Of a stretch of DNA of 64,000 nucleotides, positions 16,553 to 24,380 are shown one piece after another. The position numbers and the translations under genes were made by a program. The notes beneath the pieces are model-generated. The model did no database searches. It was given only the letters and a program-made list of their open reading frames with translations, and was not told the DNA's origin. The stretch comes from Tractidigestivibacter montrealensis (lineage in GTDB: Bacteria; Actinomycetota; Coriobacteriia; Coriobacteriales; Atopobiaceae): NCBI RefSeq assembly GCF_024741235.1, contig NZ_JANSKA010000005.1, positions 1-64,000 of the forward strand. Direction: 5' to 3'. The first letter of the stretch is position 1; each line of letters starts with the position of its first letter.

Positions 16553-17926
16553 ATGGCACAGCAGGAAATATGCACGGCAGAGTCAAATGCAACCCTGCTC
16601 CTCCAGTTGGCACCCGGTGTCTTGGAAGCCTATGAGTACCAGGGACCGGCAGTCGAATCGAGGGCGTACCGTACCTCAGCAATGATATGCACCACGCTCA
16701 TGAAGACGAGCCCGGTCTATGACATCGTCGGCCCGGATGCCTGCAAGTTCCTCCAGTCCATCTGCGTGAATGATTTTACCAAGCTCAAGTACACAGGTCT
16801 TCGCCATGCCGTCATCTGCAACGAGAAGGGCCAGATTCTCACCGATGGCGTCGTGATCCGCATCGCCGAGGATCGCTACCGCACCTACTGGCTGAACCCG
16901 CCCATCCAGTACCTTTGTGAGACGTCTGGCATGGACGTCCACGGCGAGGACATGTCCGGTACTGAGTTCTTCATCCAGGTGCAGGGTGAGAAGTCCCTCG
17001 AGATTCTTGAGGAGGCGTTCCAGGCAGATCTGCACGACATCAAGTTTGCCAAGCACCGAATCCAGGACGTCGAGGGCACGCCAGTTCAGGTTATCCGCCT
17101 TGGTATGACTGGAAACCTTGCCTATGAGGTCCACGGTCCCATTGCCGATTACGCCAAGATTTACAGCAAGATTTGGGAGAGTGGACAGAAGTTCGGCGCG
17201 GTCCAGGAGGGGGCGCATACCTACAACCTCTTTAACCACACCGAGGCGGGTTTCCCCAACATTAACCTGCATTACCCGCTGCCCTGGTTCGAGAGTGGGG
17301 AGGGTCTTCGGGACTGGTGTCTCGCCCATCCTGCGGCAGCCTCTCTCAACATCAACCGCGTACTCCACGGTTCGGTGGGCGATGACCTCGAGGGTCGCTT
17401 CGTGAACCCCTACGAAACGGGCCTTGGCTTCCTCGTCAAGTTCAACCATGACTTCATGGGTCGCGAGGCGCTCGAGAAGATTGCCGCAAACCAGTCGCGC
17501 AACGTCTGCACGCTTGAGTGGGACCCCGAAGATCTTGGGAAGGTCTTTGCCGCAATGATGAAGCCCGGCAACAACGTCGATGACATCTCGATTCTCAGCG
17601 ACTTCGATTGGGTGGGCGACTTCGCAAACAACTGCATCGAATATCGTGCGGACAAGGTGTTGAACGAGGATGACGAGCAAATTGGTATGTCCTCCGGCCG
17701 CATGCGCTCATTCAATTACGACACGATGATTTCGCTCGGCTTCATTGACCCTGCCTACATCCAGGAGGGCCGTGAGCTCACGGTCTTGTGGGGCACTCCC
17801 GGCACCCAACAGATGAAGGTGCGCGTCAAGGTCGCCCGTTATCCCTATAACAAGGACCTCCCGCGCAACGAGGACATCGACGTTTCGACCATCCCCACGC
17901 TCGGGCACGGGCGCATGGTGAAGTAG
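16553..17926 (+). CDS. GcvT/LigM-like THF-dependent methyltransferase (candidate O-demethylase)
   Basis: 457 residues with the aminomethyltransferase (GcvT) fold. Sequence features are MKTSPVYDIVGPDACKFLQS near the N-terminus, NEKGQILTDGVVIRIAED, YEVHGPIADY, and a C-terminal barrel with TVLWGTPGTQQMKVRVKV. The length and the broken-up GcvT pattern fit the LigM/DmdA group, which move a methyl group from a methoxy or sulfonio compound to THF, better than glycine-cleavage T protein; no gcvH or gcvP is nearby. The start at 16553 follows GAGGGGAG. The PucR-type regulator upstream and the MFS transporter downstream suggest uptake and demethylation of a specific compound. The product methyl-THF would enter the folate pool. 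Substrate unknown. Confidence 0.8.
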   Translation: MAQQEICTAESNATLLLQLAPGVLEAYEYQGPAVESRAYRTSAMICTTLMKTSPVYDIVGPDACKFLQSICVNDFTKLKYTGLRHAVICNEKGQILTDGVVIRIAEDRYRTYWLNPPIQYLCETSGMDVHGEDMSGTEFFIQVQGEKSLEILEEAFQADLHDIKFAKHRIQDVEGTPVQVIRLGMTGNLAYEVHGPIADYAKIYSKIWESGQKFGAVQEGAHTYNLFNHTEAGFPNINLHYPLPWFESGEGLRDWCLAHPAAASLNINRVLHGSVGDDLEGRFVNPYETGLGFLVKFNHDFMGREALEKIAANQSRNVCTLEWDPEDLGKVFAAMMKPGNNVDDISILSDFDWVGDFANNCIEYRADKVLNEDDEQIGMSSGRMRSFNYDTMISLGFIDPAYIQEGRELTVLWGTPGTQQMKVRVKVARYPYNKDLPRNEDIDVSTIPTLGHGRMVK

Positions 17927-18007
17927 GCGGTCGGACTCGCTCCTGAAGAGATCCGTACAAGGCAAACAAGTAGTGCACGTTCAACTCAATTGGTGATTTG
18001 CCATTTT

Positions 18008-18056
18008 GGGGCGGGACAGACTTTGCTCTGCTCGCCCCATTCCTTTTGGGAGGGGC
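18008..18056 (+). promoter_or_regulatory. Leader with two mutually exclusive hairpins before the MFS gene
   Basis: Hairpin 1 pairs GGGGCGGG (18008-18015) with CTCGCCCC (18031-18038). Hairpin 2 pairs 18034-18043 with 18048-18056, locking the whole GGGAGGGG Shine-Dalgarno of the MFS gene in its 3' arm. Both use 18034-18038, so only one can form. This resembles an attenuator or translational switch; hairpin 1 could also partly terminate read-through from the upstream gene. Confidence 0.45.
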
Positions 18057-18060
18057 ACCT

Positions 18061-19251
18061 ATGGAAGACTCACGTAGGAAGCGCTACGCAAGCATGGCGC
18101 TTGCGGCAATCTGCATTGGCTACCTCGCGCCAAACTACGCTCAGTACCAGCTCTCTCCTCTTGCTACGAGTCTGATTAAAGAACTCTCGATCTCGGCAAG
18201 TCAGTTCTCATCGCTCTTCACGGCGCCCATGATTCCGGCAATCCTCCTCTCCCTGGTCGCTGGAGTTTTGGTTGATAAGCACAATCCGCGCCTGGTCGTG
18301 GGCATCGCCTTTGTGGCCTCGACGATTGGCGCCGTGCTTAACGTGATGGGCAGCTCCTACGGTGTGCTTTTGGTTGGCTTTGCGCTCACTGGGCTTGCCG
18401 CATCGTTTCTCAACTCCTGTGGGGCAAAGCTCCTTGGCTCCTGGTATTCGCCCGAGCAGCTCTCCGAAAAGCTTGGCGTGGCGTTTGCCTTCTCCACGGT
18501 TGCCATGACCGTAGCACTTGCGACGACCGCCTACTTCCCAAATCGCCGTGCTGCCTTTTTTCTTTCGCTCGCGCTGTTTGTTGTCTCGACGATCGCTTGG
18601 TTTGCACTGTACCGTAATCCCGAGACACCGGACAGGAGCGTCGAGGCTGCTCCTGCGGCCGTCCAGTCCGGCCTTGGTAAGCTGCTAAAACGCGTGGTCT
18701 CCAACGATCGCGTCTGGCTTGTGGGTCTCGCTCTCTTCTGCGTTATGGGCGCCAACGTTGTTATGAGCTCGTTTGTGCCTACGATTCTGCAGTCACGCGG
18801 CATCGATTCCGTCGCTGCGGGTTACTATGCCAGCGCTTACACAATCGGCAGCCTTGTGAGCTGCATCCTCGTTCCGATGAGTGCCAAGAAGCTGGGGTCC
18901 AAGAACACGTTTGTTGTGCTCGATACCTGCGCGTTTGCGCTAGTGGGCTTTGGCTGGATGGCACCGGAGGGGTTCCTGCTCATGGCAGCGCTCTTTCTTG
19001 CGGGGTTCTTCGTAGGCGGTAATATGCCCCTGCTCATGGCCGTGCCCATCAAGCTTCCTGACGTTGGGCCCAAGCTTGCGGGTACCGCGGGCGGGCTCGT
19101 GGCAACGGTGGAGCTTCTCGGCGCCGTAATTCTTCCAAGCTACGTGCTGATTCCTGCCGCAGGTGGCAACCTTGGCGTCGCCTTTGTTCTCGCGGGGGTC
19201 TGTATGCTCGTGTCCTGCGCCTTTACGCTTCTGTTGCCTCGCGAGGTCTAG
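18061..19251 (+). CDS. Major facilitator superfamily transporter
   Basis: 396 residues with twelve predicted membrane helices. LVAGVLVDKHNPRLVVGIAF after the second helix is the MFS loop 2-3 motif (G-x-L-x-D-[RK]-x-G-[RK]-[RK] type), and a longer cytosolic loop near residue 200 separates the two six-helix halves. The start at 18061 has GGGAGGGG at 18048-18055; the upstream ATG in the frame lies inside the leader hairpin. It follows the GcvT/LigM-like gene by 134 bases and probably imports its substrate. The exact MFS subfamily is unclear. Confidence 0.88.
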   Translation: MEDSRRKRYASMALAAICIGYLAPNYAQYQLSPLATSLIKELSISASQFSSLFTAPMIPAILLSLVAGVLVDKHNPRLVVGIAFVASTIGAVLNVMGSSYGVLLVGFALTGLAASFLNSCGAKLLGSWYSPEQLSEKLGVAFAFSTVAMTVALATTAYFPNRRAAFFLSLALFVVSTIAWFALYRNPETPDRSVEAAPAAVQSGLGKLLKRVVSNDRVWLVGLALFCVMGANVVMSSFVPTILQSRGIDSVAAGYYASAYTIGSLVSCILVPMSAKKLGSKNTFVVLDTCAFALVGFGWMAPEGFLLMAALFLAGFFVGGNMPLLMAVPIKLPDVGPKLAGTAGGLVATVELLGAVILPSYVLIPAAGGNLGVAFVLAGVCMLVSCAFTLLLPREV

Positions 19252-19269
19252 TGCATGGAGCCTAGCCGT

Positions 19270-19317
19270 GCGGTCCTCCGGCCTATACTTGCTGCGGCAC
19301 CGTAGTAGGAGGACCGC
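19270..19317 (+). promoter_or_regulatory. Inverted repeat that contains the Shine-Dalgarno of the DUF2252 gene
   Basis: Perfect 10-bp arms GCGGTCCTCC (19270-19279) and GGAGGACCGC (19308-19317). The 3' arm is the ribosome site and ends at the ATG (19318). TATACT at 19284-19289, in the 28-base loop, is a -10-like box. A transcript reading through from the MFS gene would hide the ribosome site, while one started inside the loop would not. Confidence 0.5.
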
Positions 19318-20893
19318 ATGGCACAGAGCGAAGGGGAAGCCCCGGAGGAGAAGTTCCAGACGCAGGTACCAAAACAGGGCCTGCAAGCTGTGGTTTATTC
19401 GCGAATGAAGTCGCTTCCCGCATCCGCCCAGGGGGCAGTGCTCTCGCGCCTGCCCTCTCTTCCCAGCGCAAGCGGTATCGGTCATGGTCGACTGCGCGAG
19501 CTTCTCGAAGAGCAGCTCAAGCCAAAGGAGCGCGTCACGCGCGAGGAGTCACGGGCGTACGGCAAATCCCTCAGGAAGCGGGTCCCTCGCAGCAGCCACG
19601 CCGCTTGGACGATCGAGCAGAACCGTCAGCACGCCATGGAGCTTCTCCGCGCGCAGGAGAAGGACCGCGTGCAGAGCCTGCTTCCCATACGCCACCAGCG
19701 CATGGCTGAGTCGCCCTTCTCGTTCTACCGCGGCGGTCATCATAGCCGATGACCTCGCTCGTACCCCAACGATGGGCATCAGGGTGCAAGCCTGCGGAGA
19801 CGCGCACCTCGCCAACTTTGGCATCTTTGGCTCGGCCGAGCGCCGCCTGGTCTTTGACATCAACGACTTCGGCGAGACCCTGCCCGCGCCCTGGGAGTGG
19901 GATCTCAAGCGCCTGGTGACCAGCGTCGAGATCTGCGGGCGCCACCTTGGCCTCTCGGAGGCAGACCGCCTCGTGGCGCTTCGCTCGACGGTTCGGGGCT
20001 ACCACCAGGCAATGTCGCGCTTCTCCAAGATGGGCAACCTAGACGTGTGGTATGCCCACCTCGACGTCGAGGAGCTCTTGCAAGAGCATGCCGACTACCT
20101 CAACAATGCCGAGAAGAGCGCCCTTGCGGCAACCGCCGGGAAGGCCATCAAGAAGACAAACAGCCGCGCCGTCGAAAAGTTCACCGAGACCGTCGACGGC
20201 GAGCTGCGCGTGGTGAGCGACCCGCCGCTCCTGATTCTCCTACGCGACCTTGCGAGCTATGTCATCTCACAGGAGACAATCGTCAAGGTGCTTGGCGCCT
20301 ATCTCGCGAGATACCGCCTCACCCTTCCGCGTGAGAGCCGGTCGCTCATCGACCAGTACACCCCGCAGGACATGGCGCGCAAGGCCGTGGGCGTGGGCAG
20401 CGTTGGCATGCGTGTGTGGATCATCGTGCTCGAGGGGGCTGCCCCCAACGACTCCCTGGTGCTCCAGCTCAAGGAAGCAACCTCCTCAGTTCTCGAGCCA
20501 TACGCGGGCCAAAGCGAGTTTCTCGACCATGGCAGGAGGGTCGTGGAGGGACAGCGGGCTATGCAGACGGCCGGCGACGTTCTTCTCGGCTGGGCTCGCT
20601 CGCCAGACGAGAAGGGCGTCATGCGTGACTACTGCGTGCGCCGGCTGAGGGATTCCAAGGGGTCGGTCGACCTGGAGCGCGTGGATGCCTACGAGCTCTC
20701 ACGCTTTGGTTCGCTGTGCGCCTGGACCCTGGCGCATGCGCACGCCCGCACGGGTGACCGCCACGCCATTGCCGGCTACCTGGGGAAGGGCGCGGGCATC
20801 GACAACGCGCTCTGCGAGTTTGCGCAGGCCTATGCAGACCAGAACAAGGTCGATTACCAGCTGTTCCTCAAAACCTTCGACGACGTGCGGTAG
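19318..20893 (+). pseudogene. DUF2252 family protein, apparent frameshift
   Basis: Two frames together give a DUF2252 protein of about 525 residues. Frame one ends at MAESPFSFYRGG, the family's RM..SPFxFxRG block. Frame two resumes with VIIADDLARTPTMGIRVQAC, then GDAHLANFG and NDFGETLPAPWEWDLKRL, which form a kinase-like phosphate/metal site. Family alignment expects R-G-A-A between them. Adding one more GCGGC unit at 19730-19734 restores the frame exactly, so loss of one copy of a 5-bp tandem unit is the simplest explanation. The function of DUF2252 is not established; it resembles aminoglycoside-phosphotransferase folds. As read, translation stops after 144 residues. Confidence 0.8.
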
Positions 20894-20916
20894 GGGAGAG
20901 GACCGCCGTGCCCGCA

Positions 20917-20945
20917 TTGGCTCTGTACGGCTGACCCGCCATAAT
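20917..20945 (+). promoter_or_regulatory. Candidate promoter for the OYE-decarboxylase fusion gene
   Basis: TTGGCT (20917-20922), 17 bases, CATAAT (20940-20945). It would give a leader of about 120 bases containing a GCGCCG/CGGCGC hairpin around 21037-21055, before the GGGAGAGG ribosome site. Confidence 0.35.
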
Positions 20946-21074
20946 GCTGCCTCGCGAAGCTAAGCAGCTCCCTCCCCGAATATACGTAATTGCCCATGCC
21001 CAATCCCTCTACTCTGTGCCTAGAGCCGTAATGTGCGCCGACGCAAGCCGGCGCGGCAGCGAAGGGAGAGGGGC

Positions 21075-23891
21075 ATGTACGACAAGCTTTTCGAACCAGG
21101 CCGTATTGGATCGGTCGAGCTCAGGAACCGCCTGGTCATGGAGCCCATGGGGGTAGGGCTTGCTAATCTTGACGGGACACCCACTGAAGAGATGATTCGT
21201 TATTACGAGCTGCGCGCCGCAGGTGGTGCCGGCCTAGTGATACCGGAGATCTGCCGGATTGACGACGAGACGGGCGTCGGTGAGCTGCGCCAGATTTCCG
21301 TCACACGCGACCGCAATGTTCCGCAACTCGCGCGTCTTGCTGAGGCAATTCACCGCCATGGTTCCAAGACATTCCTGCAGCTGCATCACCCAGGCAGGGA
21401 GACACCCAATGTCCTTCTCGGCGGAAAGCCGGTTGTCTCGGCGTCTGCGATTCCTTGCAAGAAGACGCAGGCGGAGACCCGCGCGCTCTCTACGGAAGAG
21501 GTCCAGCATATAGTCCAGGAGTTTATCGAAGGCGCAGCTCGTGCCGAGCGCGCGGGCTTCGATGGTGTCGAGCTGCACTGCGCGCATGGCTACCTGCTGC
21601 AGCAGTTCCTCTCTCCCTACACCAACAAGCGAACAGACCAGTATGGTGGCAGCTTTGAGAACCGCCTGCGCATCGTCACCGAGATCATCGCAGGCATTCG
21701 CGAGCGCTGTTTCGCAGGCTTTGCGCTTGGCTGCCGCGTCTCCGTCGAGGAATTCCTCGACAAGACCGGAGTTACCGAGGACTACATCCACACTGCAGAC
21801 GGCGTCAAGATCTGCATGGCGTTCGAAAAGGCAGGCGTCGACTTCATAGACGTGTCCGTTGGCCTCTACGAGACCGGCATTACGTGCGTGGAGCCAGTAA
21901 GTTATCCCGAGGGATGGCGCCATGACATCATCCGAGCGGTGAAAGAGCACGTCAGCGTTCCCGTGATTGCGGTCTCCGCATATCGTGGCCCCGACGTTCC
22001 CGAGGCGTTCCTCGAGGAAGGAACTATCGACTTCGCCGGTCTTGGCCGCGCGTGGCTCGCCGATCCCGAGTGGGGCAATAAGGTTCAGCAGGGTAGAGTT
22101 TCCGAACTTCGCAAGTGCATCAGTTGTCTGCGCTGCTTCGAGTCCCTGGAGCAGAACGCCGAGAAATGCATGCCCCTTGAGTGCGCCGTCAATCCGGAGT
22201 GTGCGCATGAGCTGCGCTATGGTGAGCTGCCAATCGACGTTGACCATCATCACGTTGTTGTGGTTGGTGGCGGCCCCGGTGGCTGCCAGGCGGCGGAGAC
22301 CGCGGCGCGACGCGGCTGCAAGGTGACGCTGCTTGAAAAGGGCGATCGCCTTGGCGGCCAGGTTCTTCTCGCCGAGCGCCCGCCACGCAAGGAGAAGATG
22401 GACTTTGTCCCGCAGTACTACGAGACAATGCTTCCCAAGCTGGGCGTGGACGTGCGCCTTGGCGTGGAGGCCACGGTGGAGACGGTGATGGCGCTTGAGC
22501 CCGACGCCGTTATCTGCGCTACTGGTGGAGATCCTATCGTTCCCGGGTCGATTCCAGGAATTGGTGGCAAGAACGTGATCTGCGTGCCCGAGGCCCTGTC
22601 CCGCGAGAGCTATGAGGACAAGCGCGTAGTGGTTGTGGGCGCTGGCATGACGGGCCTTGAGACTGCCGAGTACATCGCCGATAAGGGCGCGGCTTCCGTT
22701 GCGGTCGTCGATATGGTTGCCACGCCGGCTCCGGGTACAAACCAGACCAACCTCGTTGACCTGATGGGACGCCTGCGCGCACAGCAGGTCGAGCTCAAGC
22801 TAGGCGAGAAGCTCGTTGAGGTTGGGTCCGATGGCATTGCTGTCGAGAGCGTTGCCGATGGAGGGCGCTCCAAGGTCGAGGCGGACCTTGTGGTGCTTTC
22901 GCTGGGGAACCAGCCTGCAAAGGAGCTTGCCGAGGGTCTGCGTAAGCGCGGCGTCGGTGTTTGCCTTGTTGGCTCCGCTGTGCGCGACGGGAACATCGCA
23001 CCTGCTACACGTGGTGGTTACGAGGCTGCCCGCGGGCTCTTCTCGGCGCGCGCCGCTCGCTCGAGCTTTTGCATGGACTCCGCAGACCTCCAAAAGTTTG
23101 GCGCACCGTCCGTGATGTCTGACCAGCGTGGCTTGTATCTCGCCTACACCACCGACCCTTCTGCCATCGAGCGCATCCTGCCTGCACCGCTCAAGCCCTT
23201 CTCGATGCCCGTGGTGACGCTCTCCGTGAATCACATCCTGCGGCCGTCGTTTACCGATGACTACTACGAGGCAATTCTCGGCGTGTACTGCTACCTTGGC
23301 GACCAGCTTGGACAGTACACGATGTCGCTGCTCCTGGGCGGCAACGGCGCCGAGATGGCAACGCAGCTTGGGCGTGACAACGGGTCCATGCCCAAGAAGC
23401 TTGGCGCCCAGTTCTCGATTCGCAAGGAAGGCTCGGCGCTCTGCGTTGACCTTGCACGCCGCGGTCACCGGCTGGTACACGTGGAGGCAGACCTTGGCGA
23501 GTACAACAGCCCCCTCTGCCACCTAATCTTCCAGTCCCCAGCAGCCGGAAAGACCACGAAGGGTTGTGGGTTCTACTACCACTTCGACCGTCCGGCGCTC
23601 CCGCAGGGCGGAGCGCAACTGACCAGCGGCGCCATCAACGCAGCGCTCGTTCAGTATGACTATCACACGTGGGAGCCCGGCTACGTTACCAGCATCAAGA
23701 TGGAGTCGAGCCCCGATGACCCATGGGGAGAGCTTCCCGTGCTCTCTGTGCTTGGCTGCGCTTACTCCGAGCTTGACCTGACGGTTCTTGGCGAGAAGAA
23801 GCTGGCAGACGTCGATGCAGTCGAGTTCTTCCCCTACGTCTTTGCCGGCTGGTACGACCGTACCACCCTTGGGGAAGCGGGTCGCGTCTAG
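21075..23891 (+). CDS. Fusion of Old Yellow Enzyme-type Fe-S flavoenzyme with acetoacetate decarboxylase-like domain
   Basis: 938 residues in three parts. Residues 1-340 are an OYE TIM barrel: VELRNRLVMEPMG, HHPGRET, VELHCAHGYLLQQFLSP, YGGSFENRLR. C348, C351 and C354 (CISCLRC) with a later Cys pair bind a 4Fe-4S cluster. Residues 390-680 are the FAD and NAD(P) lobes (VVVVGGGPGGCQAAETAARR; VVVVGAGMTGLETAEY), as in 2,4-dienoyl-CoA reductase and bile-acid/enoate reductases. Residues about 685-938 resemble acetoacetate decarboxylase: LGRDNGSMPKKLG aligns with GRELSAYPKKLG, keeping the Schiff-base lysine (K774/K775). Such OYE proteins normally end near 650-680 residues. A coupled enone reduction and decarboxylation or enol chemistry is inferred. 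The start at 21075 follows GGGAGAGG. Confidence 0.88.
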   Translation: MYDKLFEPGRIGSVELRNRLVMEPMGVGLANLDGTPTEEMIRYYELRAAGGAGLVIPEICRIDDETGVGELRQISVTRDRNVPQLARLAEAIHRHGSKTFLQLHHPGRETPNVLLGGKPVVSASAIPCKKTQAETRALSTEEVQHIVQEFIEGAARAERAGFDGVELHCAHGYLLQQFLSPYTNKRTDQYGGSFENRLRIVTEIIAGIRERCFAGFALGCRVSVEEFLDKTGVTEDYIHTADGVKICMAFEKAGVDFIDVSVGLYETGITCVEPVSYPEGWRHDIIRAVKEHVSVPVIAVSAYRGPDVPEAFLEEGTIDFAGLGRAWLADPEWGNKVQQGRVSELRKCISCLRCFESLEQNAEKCMPLECAVNPECAHELRYGELPIDVDHHHVVVVGGGPGGCQAAETAARRGCKVTLLEKGDRLGGQVLLAERPPRKEKMDFVPQYYETMLPKLGVDVRLGVEATVETVMALEPDAVICATGGDPIVPGSIPGIGGKNVICVPEALSRESYEDKRVVVVGAGMTGLETAEYIADKGAASVAVVDMVATPAPGTNQTNLVDLMGRLRAQQVELKLGEKLVEVGSDGIAVESVADGGRSKVEADLVVLSLGNQPAKELAEGLRKRGVGVCLVGSAVRDGNIAPATRGGYEAARGLFSARAARSSFCMDSADLQKFGAPSVMSDQRGLYLAYTTDPSAIERILPAPLKPFSMPVVTLSVNHILRPSFTDDYYEAILGVYCYLGDQLGQYTMSLLLGGNGAEMATQLGRDNGSMPKKLGAQFSIRKEGSALCVDLARRGHRLVHVEADLGEYNSPLCHLIFQSPAAGKTTKGCGFYYHFDRPALPQGGAQLTSGAINAALVQYDYHTWEPGYVTSIKMESSPDDPWGELPVLSVLGCAYSELDLTVLGEKKLADVDAVEFFPYVFAGWYDRTTLGEAGRV

Positions 23892-24380
23892 CTTTTGTGC
23901 TGCATATTGGCGTTGATTGCGCCGTGGCGCCCGTCTTCCGATTTTGTGGGGGCGGGCGCCGCGCACACAGACTTGCTCCCACACCTTCCTTTGTGCATGT
24001 GGTATTTCTTCCCTGTGGCAATGCCTCTCTGGTGTAAAGTGTCAACTGTCTGCGTAACCGCAGGCAGCGTAGGTGACTCTGTTCGCACTTGAGCGGCGGC
24101 GTCGCGTGCGCCCGCAGAAGTGCCACTGAATGCGCGGGGGAGTCATTAGGGTATGCGCCACACGAGCGACGTGCACATGTTCCGTCAGGCCACGGATGCT
24201 GGTTGCATCCACGCATTTCTCGCCACGCGCGCAACGACTACGGTGACTATCTAGGCGGCTGTCCCTCACCTGGCCTCGTGCCATGTGACAGTCGCCGTTA
24301 TGCGTCGCGGTGCCGGGTTTGGCCCGCAACGTCACCTTGCAGTCAGAGTCTGGGGGGCTACCCCAAGGAAGAGGTTTCAC
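23892..24380 (+). promoter_or_regulatory. Long gene-free leader before thrS
   Basis: 489 bases with no credible coding frame. It contains a possible terminator-like stem GGCGCCCG...CGGGCGCC (about 23927-23962) after the fusion gene, and several GC-rich hairpins nearer thrS, such as GGTG...CACC around 24311-24336. I looked for the T-box core (TGGNACCGCG-like) expected of a tRNA-sensing leader and did not find it. The ribosome site AAGGAAGAGG (24365-24374) serves thrS. Confidence 0.35.

Noticed and set aside
16553-17926. Glycine cleavage T protein
   Set aside because: 457 residues with a LigM/DmdA-like layout, and no gcvH, gcvP or lipoylation gene nearby.
23892-24380. T-box riboswitch before thrS
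   Set aside because: No TGGNACCGCG-like T-box sequence or convincing specifier loop was visible.
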